Source of the DNA: Kineobactrum salinum
Lineage (GTDB): Bacteria > Pseudomonadota > Gammaproteobacteria > Pseudomonadales > Halieaceae
Assembly (NCBI RefSeq): GCF_010669285.1
Contig: NZ_CP048711.1
Span: 2,542,001 to 2,606,000, forward strand
Direction: 5' to 3'
Length of the DNA: 64,000 nt
Positions within the stretch are counted from its first letter, which is position 1. Each line of letters opens with the position of its first letter. Positions 34,394 through 43,974 of this stretch are shown in pieces. The position numbers and the translations under genes were made by a program. The notes beneath the pieces were generated by a model. The model saw only the letters and a program-made list of their open reading frames with translations, was not told where the DNA came from and ran no database searches.

Positions 34394-35236
34394 CTACGCG
34401 CGATAAAATCCCAATTTCTTTTTCAGGTCGCGCTTGGCCAGGTTCGCCGTGGTCTGCAGGTAGTTGAGCGCGCTCTTCCACCACCAGCGGCTTACCGGCA
34501 GCAGGCTGTGCCACAGTTGTGCGGCGGTGTCCGGGGCCAGCTGGAAACGGTTGCTCACTTCGGCGGCGTCGACCCGGCCAAAGCCGCGGAACACGTTGGT
34601 CTTGTTGCTGTGGTGGATCACCGTCAGCCAGATCCGCTGTTGTCGGATTCGCCGCAGGCGCGGCTCCCGCTTCCAGTCGGCGTGATCCTTGTGCCAGACG
34701 CTGACGGGGTGGTGGTTGCGCTCGATCAGGCTGATGAAGGGGTTGTAGGCATTGAGGGTTCGCCCCAGCCGCCGGGTCGGGGCGATTTCGAGCATGTAGC
34801 CGTCGACAAAATCCAGGGCCAGGAATTCCCGGGGAACGAACTGTTGCTGGATCCGCTCGATAAAGTCGCGGCTGACACAGTCGTCGTTGTCCACCCTGCT
34901 GGTGAGCAGGTAGGGCTGGCCTGTGTTGGCGATGCGTGCCTGTATGTCGGGCAGGAAGCCGGCCATGCCGTCGACAAACACCGGCTGGAAGTTGGCACAG
35001 ATAGCCGGGTAGCTGGCGATTTTCTGGCGCCAGCGGGCCGGTGTCTCGGTATCGAAATACACCAGCCAGACGAAATCCTTGCAGGTCTGGGCGGCAACGC
35101 AGGGGAAGCAGTAGTTGTCGAACAGCGCGAAACGCTCCTCCAGCCAATCATCGCTGAGGGCCGGGTGCCGGGACCGGCTGCTGGTCCAGCGCGGATTGCG
35201 GAGATTGAAACGAGTAATGAGAAAGTGCTGGTACAT
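34394..35236 (-). CDS. putative rhamnosyltransferase-type glycosyltransferase
   Basis: The 280-residue protein matches the putative rhamnosyl transferase family: ITRFNL near the start, then WLEERFALFDNYCFPCVAAQ, FVWLVYFDTETP and TSRVDNDDCVSRDF, a DxDD-like sugar-nucleotide site. Such proteins add sugars to surface polysaccharides. The ATG at 35236 is the only well-placed start. The 165 bp downstream hold a possible short coding relic on the minus strand that I could not identify. Confidence 0.72.
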   Translation of the reverse strand: MYQHFLITRFNLRNPRWTSSRSRHPALSDDWLEERFALFDNYCFPCVAAQTCKDFVWLVYFDTETPARWRQKIASYPAICANFQPVFVDGMAGFLPDIQARIANTGQPYLLTSRVDNDDCVSRDFIERIQQQFVPREFLALDFVDGYMLEIAPTRRLGRTLNAYNPFISLIERNHHPVSVWHKDHADWKREPRLRRIRQQRIWLTVIHHSNKTNVFRGFGRVDAAEVSNRFQLAPDTAAQLWHSLLPVSRWWWKSALNYLQTTANLAKRDLKKKLGFYRA

Positions 35237-35255
35237 GGGTCCCGCTGCATTGCGA

Positions 35256-36539
35256 TCACCCGAGGCGATCCCTGACGCTATAGAATAACATGCCTGCCAC
35301 CAGGGCTGGCCAGCGCAATAGCGTGCCGCCGGGAAATCGATGGGAGGGGACCGTGGCCATCACGTCAAAACGTTCGGCCGTGCCACTGATCACTTCAGCC
35401 AGCAGTTTACCCGCCAGCGTGGCGGTGGCCAGCCCGTGACCGGAGTAGCCATGGGCGTAGAACAGCTGCCGGGACAGGCGGCCGAAATCGGGCATCCGGT
35501 TCATGGTAATGGCGAGGGTGCCACCCCAGCCGTAGTCGATACGGGTATCGGCCAGCTCCGGGTAGATGCGCAGCATGTATTTGCGCACGAAGCCCTTGAT
35601 GTCCGCCGGGAAGCGCCGGCTGTAGGACTCGCCGCCGCCGAACAGCAGCCGGTTGTCGCCGGACAGCTTCCAGTAGTTGATCACGAACAGGCTGTCCGAC
35701 ATTGAGGTGTCATCGCGGATCAACTGCCGCGCCAGTGACTCTGGCAGGGGTTCGGTGGCAAGCATGTAGTTGTTGATCGGCATGATACGGCCGGCGGTCC
35801 GTGGTTCCAGCCGCTCCAGATAGCCGTTGCAGGCCAGTACCAGAAAATCCGCCCGCACTTCCCCGCGGTCGGTGCTGACCCGGACCTTGTCGCCTTCGTG
35901 GTAGGCGGTGACCCGGCTGCCTTCGTGGATGCGGGCCCCCTCCGCCGCGGCCGCCTGCGCCAGGCCCAGCGCGTAGTTGAGCGGATGCAGGTGGCGCGCG
36001 CCCAGGTCCAGGGAGGCGCCGTGAAAGCCCTGACCCGAGGTCAGGGTTGCCAGTTCATCGCCGTCCACATAGCGGATCCGGTCGTAGGCATAGGTGGAAT
36101 TCAGGTGTTCCACATGCTCGCGAATCTCCGCCGCATGGCTGCGTTTGGAGGCCAGGTGCAGGTTGCCGGTCTTCAGTTCGCAGTCGATCTGGTAGCGCTC
36201 GATCAGCTCGCAGACGGTGGCCACCGCCTCCAGGCCCAGCTGCCAGAGGGCCCGGGCGTGATCGGCCCCCACCCATTTCTCGAGCTGGTCCTGCCCGGCG
36301 CGCTGGCCGGTACCGACATGGCCCCCATTGCGCCCCGAGGCCCCCCAGCCGACCCGGTTGGCTTCCAGCAGTATGACACTGTAGCCACGCTGGCGCAGAT
36401 GGATTGCGGTGGACAGGCCGGTATAGCCGCCGCCGACGATACAGACATCGGCGGTGGCCTGGCCCTCAAGGGCAGGAAAATCAAGTAGTGGCCTGGCGGT
36501 CGCCGCGTACCAGGAATCTGGGTGAGCTTCGTGCTGCAT
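35256..36539 (-). CDS. puuB: gamma-glutamylputrescine oxidase-like FAD oxidoreductase
   Basis: The 427-residue DAO-fold flavoprotein has the N-terminal FAD motif VCIVGGGYTGLSTAIHL, GWGASGRNGGHVGTGQR and a C-terminal FYAHGYSGHGLATATLAGKLLAE. These are typical of PuuB/OrdL, which oxidises gamma-glutamyl-putrescine. ATG 36539 is divergent from the glutamine-synthetase-like puuA gene (118-bp gap), the usual pairing for putrescine use. Confidence 0.85.
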   Translation of the reverse strand: MQHEAHPDSWYAATARPLLDFPALEGQATADVCIVGGGYTGLSTAIHLRQRGYSVILLEANRVGWGASGRNGGHVGTGQRAGQDQLEKWVGADHARALWQLGLEAVATVCELIERYQIDCELKTGNLHLASKRSHAAEIREHVEHLNSTYAYDRIRYVDGDELATLTSGQGFHGASLDLGARHLHPLNYALGLAQAAAAEGARIHEGSRVTAYHEGDKVRVSTDRGEVRADFLVLACNGYLERLEPRTAGRIMPINNYMLATEPLPESLARQLIRDDTSMSDSLFVINYWKLSGDNRLLFGGGESYSRRFPADIKGFVRKYMLRIYPELADTRIDYGWGGTLAITMNRMPDFGRLSRQLFYAHGYSGHGLATATLAGKLLAEVISGTAERFDVMATVPSHRFPGGTLLRWPALVAGMLFYSVRDRLG

Positions 36540-36657
36540 GCCGGTATTATACGCAGGAGCGGATTTGGGGCAGCATACCACGTTATTGGCGGCGGCCTGC
36601 TTGCTCCGGGGTTTCAAGTGCTGCGATACTGACTTTTTTTCACGCCATGGCCCCTGT

Positions 36658-38007
36658 ATGCAAAGCGATGCGCAAGCGATTCATGACTGGTTGAAAGAAC
36701 ACAAGATCTCCGAAGTCGAGTGCCTGGTGCCCGACATGACCGGCAACGCCAGGGGCAAGTTTATCCCGGCGCAGCAGTTTCTCAGCCAGGGTGATCCCAA
36801 GCTGCCCGAATCCATCATGATCCAGACGGTCACCGGCGAGTACTGCGATGATCACTGGGATTTCGTCGAGCCCACTGACGCCGACATGATCCTCAAGCCC
36901 GACCTTTCCACGCTGCGGGTGGTGCCCTGGGCCCGCGAGCCCACCGCCCAGATCATCCACGACTGCTACAAGATGAACGGCGAGCGGCATCCGCTTTCCA
37001 CCCGCAACGTGCTGCGCCATATCCTGGATCTCTACGCTGCCGAGGGCCTGAAGCCGGTGGTGGCGCCGGAAGTCGAATTCTATCTTGTCGCCAGGAACAC
37101 CGATCCGGACTACGAGCTGATGCCGCCCAAGGGCCGCTCCGGGCGGCGCGAATCGGCGCGCCTGTCCTACAGCATCGATGCCGTGGCCGAGTTCGAGGAC
37201 TTTGTCGAGGACATGTACGACTATGCCGACGAGCAGAAACTGCAGGTCGATACCCTGATCCATGAAAACGGCGCCGCGCAAATGGAGATCAACTTCCTGC
37301 ATGGCGATGCGCTGAGCCTGGCGGACCAGGTCTTCATCTTCAAGCGCACGGTGCGTGAGACCGCGCACAAGTACGGCATCTATGCCACCTTCATGGCCAA
37401 GCCCATGCAGCGCGAACCGGGCAGCGCTATGCATATCCACCAGAGCGTGGTGCGCGCCGATACCGGCGAGAATATCTTTGCCGAAGCGGACGGCACCCAC
37501 ACTCCCGCCTTCCTGTCCTATATTGCAGGTCTGCAGCGCTACACGCCGGAGCTGATCAGCCTGTATGCGCCGAACGTGAATTCCTACCGGCGGCTGGCGC
37601 CGGATATCTCGGCGCCGATCAATCTGAACTGGGGCATGGACAACCGCACCACCGCGTTCCGGGTACCCTGGGGACCACCCGCGGCCACCCGCATCGAGAA
37701 CCGTTTCCCCGGAGCCGATGCCAATCCCTATCTAGCCCTGGCGGCGACACTGGCCAGTGGCTATCTGGGCATGAAGCAGGGCCTGACGCCGACCCAGCCC
37801 CACCAGGGCACGGCCAACGAGGATGATGTTGAAGTGGCGCGTACGCTGGAAGAGGGTCTGCGCAACCTGCATAATACGCCGGAACTGCAGGACATGATCG
37901 GTGATCTGTTCCTGCGCGCCTACGCGGCGGTCAAGCTGGACGAGTTCGAGGAATTCAATCGGGTGATCAGTTCCTGGGAACGGGAACACCTGTTGCTGCA
38001 GGTCTGA
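36658..38007 (+). CDS. puuA: glutamine synthetase family protein, gamma-glutamylputrescine synthetase-like
   Basis: The 449-residue protein has the GS beta-grasp N-terminus (ISEVECLVPDMTGNARGKFIP) and catalytic domain: PEVEFYL, HENGAAQMEINF, GSAMHIHQS, NSYRRL and NRFPGADANPYLA. The PuuA subgroup ligates glutamate to putrescine. ATG 36658 opens the conserved region. It is divergent from the puuB-like gene, so the two probably share a control region. Confidence 0.87.
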   Translation: MQSDAQAIHDWLKEHKISEVECLVPDMTGNARGKFIPAQQFLSQGDPKLPESIMIQTVTGEYCDDHWDFVEPTDADMILKPDLSTLRVVPWAREPTAQIIHDCYKMNGERHPLSTRNVLRHILDLYAAEGLKPVVAPEVEFYLVARNTDPDYELMPPKGRSGRRESARLSYSIDAVAEFEDFVEDMYDYADEQKLQVDTLIHENGAAQMEINFLHGDALSLADQVFIFKRTVRETAHKYGIYATFMAKPMQREPGSAMHIHQSVVRADTGENIFAEADGTHTPAFLSYIAGLQRYTPELISLYAPNVNSYRRLAPDISAPINLNWGMDNRTTAFRVPWGPPAATRIENRFPGADANPYLALAATLASGYLGMKQGLTPTQPHQGTANEDDVEVARTLEEGLRNLHNTPELQDMIGDLFLRAYAAVKLDEFEEFNRVISSWEREHLLLQV

Positions 38008-38100
38008 GAAACAGCCCCGGAATCAGGGCTCGCTGCTCGCCTCAATCGATAAATCTGACTCGATCCCGCGCTGCGACGGCCAGCCAAATCCGGGTGTCCG

Positions 38101-38307
38101 CTAGAATTTTTCCTCCAGGCCGTGGTGTTCCACCCGGGGATAGCTGCGCCATTTGAATACCTGCTGATGGTCACAGATCAGGCAGCGGTGTTCAATGTCG
38201 CCGGTTTTCGGATCCATCGTGCTGCAGGCGGACATCATGCCCTGGCCGCAGGCATCACAGACATAGTTGATTTCCACCGGTTTGACTTCACGCTTCAACT
38301 CTGGCAT
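38101..38307 (-). CDS. small zinc-ribbon protein
   Basis: The 68-residue protein has two CxxC pairs, CDACGQG and CLICDHQQ, about 25 residues apart, which suggests a structural zinc. The N-terminus has LKREVKPVEINYVC. It is otherwise unrecognised and resembles small gammaproteobacterial Zn-ribbon proteins. Confidence 0.65.
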   Translation of the reverse strand: MPELKREVKPVEINYVCDACGQGMMSACSTMDPKTGDIEHRCLICDHQQVFKWRSYPRVEHHGLEEKF

Positions 38308-38457
38308 CGGTTCTTGCTCCCTGTAGCTTTGACGCTATGCTAGCGCGCCCGGCCGCGCAGCAGAAGGGTTATTGCCCGCGCGGAGCGAATATCTACTGTG
38401 GGAGTTGATTAATGGGCCATGGGGGCTAAGCTGTGCGAGTCGCTTCAGGGGGCCCCC

Positions 38458-39303
38458 GTGGATACGGAATTGCTGCGAACATTTCTCGAAGTCCGCAATA
38501 CCCGTCATTTTGGTCGGGCGGCCGCGAACCTGTTTATCACCCAGGCCGCGGTCAGTGCCCGCATCCGGCAGCTGGAGGACGCTCTGGGGGCGCCGCTGTT
38601 CATTCGCCACCGCAACAATATCCAGCTAAGCAGCGAGGGTGAACGCCTGGTGCCTCACGCTGAAAGCGTGTTGCAGGCCCTGGACCGGGCCCGGCGGGAG
38701 ATGCAGTCGGCTGACCAGGTTGCCGGCAGGGTGTACCTGGGAGTTCGCACCGGCATCTGGAGTGCCGCGCTGCAGCAGCGCCTGCATACTTTGCAACGGC
38801 AGGAGCCCGAACTGGCGCTGCGGGTGGAGAGCCGCGAGCCGGGGGAGCTCATCCGCAAGTTGCTGGACCGCAGTCTCGATGTGGCCATCGCCTATGAGCC
38901 GCCAGGGATCGCCGAGCTGGAAAGCACAGCCATCGGCCGGCTGACCCTGCGTCTGTACAGTTCTCGCCCTGGTGAATCAGCTGAGCAGGCCCTGTGCGGC
39001 AATTATGTCTTCCTTGACTGGGGCGGCGGTTTCACACGCTTTCACAGCAAGCGATTTGGCGAGCGGCGGGTGCCCCGGCTGCACACCAACCTCAATGACC
39101 TGGCCAGCGATTATCTGGCGGAGTTTGGCGGTGCCTGCTTTTTGCCCGCCAGTCTGGAGCAGCCATTGGCGGCACTGGGCCTGGCGCCGGTGGAGGAAGC
39201 TCCCGCCTTCACCCGGCAGCTGAATCTCGTATACCACAGCAGCTCAGCCCAGCGGCCGCTGCTTGAGCGGGTGGCCCGGCATTTTGACGGGGTGGAGGTT
39301 TAG
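38458..39303 (+). CDS. hdfR: LysR-family regulator, HdfR-like
   Basis: The 281-residue protein starts VDTELLRTFLEVRNTRHFG and continues AANLFITQAAVSARIRQLE with RHRNNIQLS, close to HdfR, a LysR regulator of flagellar master genes in enterobacteria. The C-terminal half is a LysR substrate-binding domain. I chose GTG 38458 after a G-rich ribosome site because family members begin at MDTELL; an ATG at 38419 is in frame upstream. The targets here are unknown. Confidence 0.82.
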   Translation: MDTELLRTFLEVRNTRHFGRAAANLFITQAAVSARIRQLEDALGAPLFIRHRNNIQLSSEGERLVPHAESVLQALDRARREMQSADQVAGRVYLGVRTGIWSAALQQRLHTLQRQEPELALRVESREPGELIRKLLDRSLDVAIAYEPPGIAELESTAIGRLTLRLYSSRPGESAEQALCGNYVFLDWGGGFTRFHSKRFGERRVPRLHTNLNDLASDYLAEFGGACFLPASLEQPLAALGLAPVEEAPAFTRQLNLVYHSSSAQRPLLERVARHFDGVEV

Positions 39304-39384
39304 TTCAGGGTGGCGGCTCGCCAGATGCCCGCGACAGAACGGGAGCGGGTGGACAGACTCGCTGGCGGCGGTGGGGTCACAGCA

Positions 39385-39603
39385 CTAGAAATCTTCCAGT
39401 TCAAGATCATAGTAGCCCAGCTCCTCGCGCAGACGCCGTTGTTCCAGGCGCTGCTCGGCGCGGCGGCGTTTTTCCGCCAGCCGTTGCTTGCCGGTTGAAG
39501 CGGGCACCAGCTCCTCGAAATCGTCCTCGGAAAGCTCCAGCCCTGGCTCAAACATGTCCTCAAGGGAATCGCTGGGGGCGGGTTCTTGTGTGCGCTGAGT
39601 CAT
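39385..39603 (-). CDS. PA3496-family small protein
   Basis: The 72-residue acidic/basic protein ends in RRRAEQRLEQRRLREELGYY-like charged helices, as in the PA3496 family of putative envelope-integrity proteins. ATG 39603 has GGAGGTGACC directly upstream, a strong ribosome site. Confidence 0.65.
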   Translation of the reverse strand: MTQRTQEPAPSDSLEDMFEPGLELSEDDFEELVPASTGKQRLAEKRRRAEQRLEQRRLREELGYYDLELEDF

Positions 39604-39949
39604 GGTCACCTCCGGATGGTTTATGGCCACCAATTCCGGCGCAATATCACTCAGCGCTTTCGGGGAGTAAATCAAAATTTTGTTGGACTGGTGATAAGGA
39701 AAATTTGTCGACCGACTGCCCGGGAGCTGCGGGGCTACAATAGTCGGCGGCCCGCGCCCATCCCTGGGATCCTTGCGTTTGCCTACCTCCCTGTAATTCG
39801 TCTTCCCTGACGTTCCTGATCGCACACGGGCCGCCTGCAAGAGTCAGAGCAAGACTCGTGCCATGCACCAAAGCACCATTCTGGCGGGTCTGCTGCCCTC
39901 GCGGGCGTGTCCGGCACTGAGAGTGCCCGTGTCCGGACGTGTCCCCGGA
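39604..39949. other. gap with no recognised gene
   Basis: About 345 bp between the PA3496-like gene and the shikimate kinase-like gene, both on the minus strand. The end near 39905-39955 has GTGTCCGG repeated with GC-rich spacing, which could form a hairpin. I see no supported gene. Confidence 0.45.
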
Positions 39950-40465
39950 CTAGACCGTGGCCAGCCTCGCCATGATACGGTTGGCTACCTGCTGTGAATC
40001 GCCGGATTGTGCATCCACAATGATGTCCGCGTAGCGCTCGTACAGTGGCGTGCGCTCCTCGTACACTGTGGCAAAGCTGTCGCCTGCGTCGCAGGCGATG
40101 CCGCGATTGGGCGCCGCCGCGACCCGCCGCTCCAGGGCGGCGAGCCCGACCTTCAGATAGACCACCGGTCCCGCCGCCCGCAGGCGCTGCATGATCGCCT
40201 CGCTGTAGACCACACTGCCGCCGGTGGCGACCACTGCGCCTGCCAGCGGCACGGCCAACAGTATTTCCTCTTCGATGGCCCGCAGTGCCAGATAGCCGCG
40301 GCTGTCCACGATCTCCTGCAGGGTAGCATTGGCGGCTGTCTGGATGGCGAGGTCGGTGTCGTTGAATGCAAGCCCGCTGAGTTTGGCCAGCAAAACACCG
40401 ACAGTGCTCTTGCCGGCCCCGGGCATACCGATGAGGCTGATGGTATTGAAATGCGATTTGGACAC
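39950..40465 (-). CDS. aroK: shikimate kinase-like protein
   Basis: The 171-residue P-loop kinase has GMPGAGKSTVG (Walker A), NDTDLAIQ (the shikimate-binding DxD region) and VVATGGSVVY (the GGG-like substrate loop), with a lid around APNRGIACD. It would phosphorylate shikimate in aromatic amino acid synthesis. The usual lid and Arg residues are less clear than in canonical AroK, so a related small-molecule kinase is possible. Confidence 0.75.
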   Translation of the reverse strand: MSKSHFNTISLIGMPGAGKSTVGVLLAKLSGLAFNDTDLAIQTAANATLQEIVDSRGYLALRAIEEEILLAVPLAGAVVATGGSVVYSEAIMQRLRAAGPVVYLKVGLAALERRVAAAPNRGIACDAGDSFATVYEERTPLYERYADIIVDAQSGDSQQVANRIMARLATV

Positions 40466-40606
40466 GGGCTTTCCTTGCGCTGGCGGGCAGTCGGCGTTTT
40501 ACACTTTTGCGGCGGTTTCGGCAAGGGGCGCCGCCTTGCGCCGCTTCCGCACTGTGGTTAGAGTGCTGGCTTTGTTTGCGACTGTGCGCTGATGGAGAGC
40601 CATCCC

Positions 40607-41716
40607 ATGACATTGCAATTCACCCCCCTGGATGCCCTGCATCGTGAACTGGGTGCCCGCATGGTGGCCTTTGCCGGCTACGACATGCCGGTTCAATATC
40701 CTGCCGGCATTATTCGCGAACACCAGCATACCCGGCAGGCGGCGGGCCTGTTCGATGTCTCCCACATGGGCCAGCTGGTCCTGCGTGGCCCCGGTGCTGC
40801 CGAATTGCTGGAATCGCTGGTGCCGGTGGACGTGCTGGGCCTGGCGGAACAGCGTCAGAGCTACGCACTGTTTACCAATGACAAGGGCGGGATCCTGGAT
40901 GACCTGATCATCACCCGCTGGGGTCCGGAGACGTTTTTTCTGGTCGTGAACGCGGCCTGCAAGCAACAGGATATTGCCCATCTGCGGACGCATCTCGATG
41001 GTCAGACGCTGGAAGTGCTGGAGCAGCAAGCGCTGCTGGCGCTGCAGGGTCCGGCCGCACGGGAGGTGATGGCGCGGCTGTGCCCGGAGACGGCGACCCT
41101 GGTATTCATGCACGGCATGCGTGCGACTATCGACGGGATTGATGCCTATATCACCTGCTCCGGCTATACCGGTGAAGACGGTTTTGAGCTCTCGGTCCCG
41201 GCCGCGCAGGCGGATGCGTTGGCGCGCCTGCTGCTGGCGCAGCCCGAGGTCGAGGCGGTTGGCCTGGGAGCCCGCGATTCCCTGCGCCTGGAGGCGGGGC
41301 TGTGCCTGTATGGTCACGAGCTGAACGAGCGCACCGACCCGATCCAGGCGGGGTTGCTGTGGTCCATCAGCAAGGTGCGGCGGCCCGAAGGTGAGCGCCC
41401 CGGCGGTTTCCCGGGTGCGGACATGATTCTGCCGCTGATAGTCAACAAGCCCGCTTTGCGCCGGGTCGGGCTGATGGTCGAGGGCAAGCGTCCGGTGCGG
41501 GAAGGACAGACCGTGCTGGCCGAAAGTGGCGAGGTTGTGGGAGAGATCTGTTCCGCCGCTTACGGCGCCACCGTGGGTGCGCCGATAGCGATGGCCTATG
41601 TGCAGCGCGATCTGGGCGAACCCGGTACCCAGCTGGCAGTGGATGTGCGCGGCAAGCAGGTGGCTGTCACCGTGAGCCGGATGCCCTTCGTGCCACAGCG
41701 CTACTTCAGGGGCTGA
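40607..41716 (+). CDS. gcvT: glycine cleavage system aminomethyltransferase (T-protein)
   Basis: The 369-residue protein has the GcvT pattern: FAGYDMPVQYPAGI, GLFDVSHMGQ, TNDKGGILDDLIITR, YTGEDGFELSVP, GLGARDSLRLEAGLCLYGHEL and a C-terminal barrel with GEICSAAYGATVG. It transfers the aminomethyl carbon to tetrahydrofolate. ATG 40607 follows GGAGAG; ATG 40592 is in frame upstream. gcvH and gcvP are not adjacent. Confidence 0.92.
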   Translation: MTLQFTPLDALHRELGARMVAFAGYDMPVQYPAGIIREHQHTRQAAGLFDVSHMGQLVLRGPGAAELLESLVPVDVLGLAEQRQSYALFTNDKGGILDDLIITRWGPETFFLVVNAACKQQDIAHLRTHLDGQTLEVLEQQALLALQGPAAREVMARLCPETATLVFMHGMRATIDGIDAYITCSGYTGEDGFELSVPAAQADALARLLLAQPEVEAVGLGARDSLRLEAGLCLYGHELNERTDPIQAGLLWSISKVRRPEGERPGGFPGADMILPLIVNKPALRRVGLMVEGKRPVREGQTVLAESGEVVGEICSAAYGATVGAPIAMAYVQRDLGEPGTQLAVDVRGKQVAVTVSRMPFVPQRYFRG

Positions 41717-41740
41717 TCGGCGGCTGCACGGGTTGGCGGT

Positions 41741-42292
41741 TCAGTGAGCCCAGGCGCGTTCCGCCTTGAACTGCTGCGACAGGTAATCCATCTGGTCTGC
41801 CAGCACCCGCTCCTTGGCCAGAAAATGCCATTCCCAGGTATTGGGCCGGAACGGCACAGCCAACAGCGGCATGCCGGCTTCCTCGGGAGTACGGTTGTCC
41901 TTCTGCCAGTTGCAGCGGCGGCAGGCGGCCACGACGTTCTCCCAGCGGTCGGTGCCACCGCGGGAGGTGGGCAGTACATGGTCGCGGGTCAGGTCGGCAC
42001 GGGCGTGTTGATGGCCGCAGTACAGACAGCGATGATCGTCGCGCCGAAACAGCGTGCGGTTGCACAGGGGCAGGCTGAAACCTGGCCGCACCCGCCCCTG
42101 CAACGCGATGATCGGTTGCAGGTCGATCCGTGAGCGTTTGCCGGTCAGGCGCTGGATGCCGCCCAGAATGGGCGGCAAAGGCTCCCCCACGCCATAGACG
42201 ACATCGCCTCTGGCGTAGGCGGAGACAGCTTCCTGGGCGGTGATCCAACCGCGTGGTTGACCCGCCAGGTCCAGTTTCAGGATATTCTGCAT
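41741..42292 (-). CDS. HNH endonuclease family protein
   Basis: The 183-residue protein has a clear HNH domain: FRRDDHRCLYCG (first CxxC), LTRDHVLPTSRGG (the DH pair), WENVVAACRRCNWQKDN (second CxxC and Asn). Such proteins in bacterial chromosomes act in defence, repair or as homing-type relics; this group is widespread and its role is unclear. Confidence 0.83.
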   Translation of the reverse strand: MQNILKLDLAGQPRGWITAQEAVSAYARGDVVYGVGEPLPPILGGIQRLTGKRSRIDLQPIIALQGRVRPGFSLPLCNRTLFRRDDHRCLYCGHQHARADLTRDHVLPTSRGGTDRWENVVAACRRCNWQKDNRTPEEAGMPLLAVPFRPNTWEWHFLAKERVLADQMDYLSQQFKAERAWAH

Positions 42293-42419
42293 GGGGCGCC
42301 ACTCTGTGGGTTCCCCCAAAGCTACTGTAAAATTGTGGCTTTCACAATCCCGCAAAACGGGACTATTGCTGAGTGGCGTGAAGGCGCCGGGGCTGCCGGA
42401 CACCACCCGGTGTGCGCGC

Positions 42420-43037
42420 TTATTCCTGGCGCGCGACCCAGCTGGCACTGACCAGTGTCTGGCCGGCGCGGGTGATGCGTCCCTCGAAGCACTGGCCCGT
42501 GCCGATCTCGCCCACGCCGGCGGGAGTGCCGGTCATGATGATATCGCCGTCTTCCAGGCCCATGAAGCCCGCCAGGTTGGCGAGAATCGTCGTGGGCGGA
42601 TACATCATCAACGCAACCCCTGCAGCCTGGCGGACGGCGCCGTCCACGCGCAGTTCAAGTCCCAGTTCCTCCACCGGCCCCGCCAGTGGCACGAACTCGC
42701 TGACCAGCGCGGCACCATCGAAGGCCTTGGCTCTTTCCCAGGGCAGGCCCTTTGCCTTCAGCCGTGCCTGCAGGCCGCGCTTGGTCAGGTCCAGTCCGAA
42801 TCCGACCCCGGCCAGGCGTCCATCCTGGACCAGAAAAGCGATTTCACCCTCATAGTGCAGCGGCTCCCCACGCACAGCGTAGAGCGTATCGCCCAGCGCC
42901 GAATTGGGCTTGAGGAACACCACCATCTCTTCCGGCACCTCGTTGCCCAGTTCTTCGATATGGGCGACATAATTGCGGCCCACGCAGATGATCTTGGAGG
43001 GGGTGATCAACTGCTGCTGGAACAATATTGTGTGCAT
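42420..43037 (-). CDS. fumarylacetoacetate hydrolase (FAH) family protein
   Basis: The 205-residue protein is the compact FAH-fold form: IICVGRNYVAHI, FLKPNSAL, HYEGEIAFLV (metal-ligand Glu residues) and DIIMTGTPAGVGE. YcgM-like members act as acylpyruvate hydrolases or oxaloacetate decarboxylases. The ATG at 43037 fits the family start. Confidence 0.85.
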   Translation of the reverse strand: MHTILFQQQLITPSKIICVGRNYVAHIEELGNEVPEEMVVFLKPNSALGDTLYAVRGEPLHYEGEIAFLVQDGRLAGVGFGLDLTKRGLQARLKAKGLPWERAKAFDGAALVSEFVPLAGPVEELGLELRVDGAVRQAAGVALMMYPPTTILANLAGFMGLEDGDIIMTGTPAGVGEIGTGQCFEGRITRAGQTLVSASWVARQE

Positions 43038-43071
43038 TGGCGCTGGCCCGCGGGGATTTCGGTAACAGGAT

Positions 43072-43923
43072 TCAGCGCAACAGCAACAGGGTTATGTCGC
43101 TGTGGCTCAGCATCCGGGTGGTGTTGCTGCCGACGAAAAACTGGCGGATCCGCGAGTGGCCCCAGGCACCCATCACCATCAGGTCGATGGCCTGTTCGCG
43201 ATGATACTGGCTCAGCGCGGCCTGGACCTCGCCCTCCAGATTGGCGCTGGTGACCTCAAAGCCAGCCGCCACCAGCGTGTCGCGCGCGCCGCGCACCTGG
43301 CCGGCACGCTCCTCCGACAGCGGACCCACAGTGACCAGGTGACAGGGCAGGCCCCGCAGCAGTGGGCTGCCGGCTACCAGTGCCAACGCCTCGCCGGCGG
43401 TTTCGCTGCCATCGTAGGCGATCATGAAACGTCGCGGTTCGGCGAATTCATGCATCACCACCATGATGGGCCGGTGTACGCGGCGGACCACGCTTTCCAG
43501 ATGGGAGCCGATGGTCTGGGCTTCGATGTCGTGGTCCTCACCCAGCCGGCCCATGACCAGCAGCCGGGTCTCACTCTCCATCTCCTGCAGTGTTTCCACC
43601 AGGTCACCGTGGCGCTGCTTGCGCTGGATTTCGCAGGCGCCCGCCGCCAGGGCGATGGTATCCGCTTCCTGCAACATGTGTTTGCCATGCTCCAGAGCCA
43701 GCCGTTCGCGGCGTTCATCCAGCGCGGTCAGTTCCTCGAGCAGCTGCTCCTGACTACCCATTCCAATCGCGCCGGACAGATCCTGGGTCGGCGGCGCGGG
43801 GGGTTTTTCCAGCACGTGCAGCAGTTGCAGCGGTGTTTGCAGAACCCGGCTGGTCCAGGCACCAGCGAGAGTGACGGAGCGTGAACTGTGGGAGCCATCG
43901 ATGCAGGCGACAATATTATTCAT
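43072..43923 (-). CDS. universal stress protein with two UspA domains
   Basis: The 283-residue protein starts NIVACIDGSHSSR. The first domain has LVMGRLGED and the second MIAYDGSETAGEAL and LMVMGAWGHSRIRQFFVGSNT, an ATP-binding type GxxGHSR signature. It is the tandem UspE-like form, cytoplasmic and usually induced by stress. Confidence 0.85.
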   Translation of the reverse strand: MNNIVACIDGSHSSRSVTLAGAWTSRVLQTPLQLLHVLEKPPAPPTQDLSGAIGMGSQEQLLEELTALDERRERLALEHGKHMLQEADTIALAAGACEIQRKQRHGDLVETLQEMESETRLLVMGRLGEDHDIEAQTIGSHLESVVRRVHRPIMVVMHEFAEPRRFMIAYDGSETAGEALALVAGSPLLRGLPCHLVTVGPLSEERAGQVRGARDTLVAAGFEVTSANLEGEVQAALSQYHREQAIDLMVMGAWGHSRIRQFFVGSNTTRMLSHSDITLLLLR

Positions 43924-43974
43924 GGTGTGCTCCTCAATCCCGGTACCGGACGGCAGTGTGTCGAATTCGTCCGC

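Noticed and set aside
38008-38045. AGCCC/GGGCT hairpin after the puuA-like gene as a terminator
   Set aside because: The stem is short and lacks a T tract.
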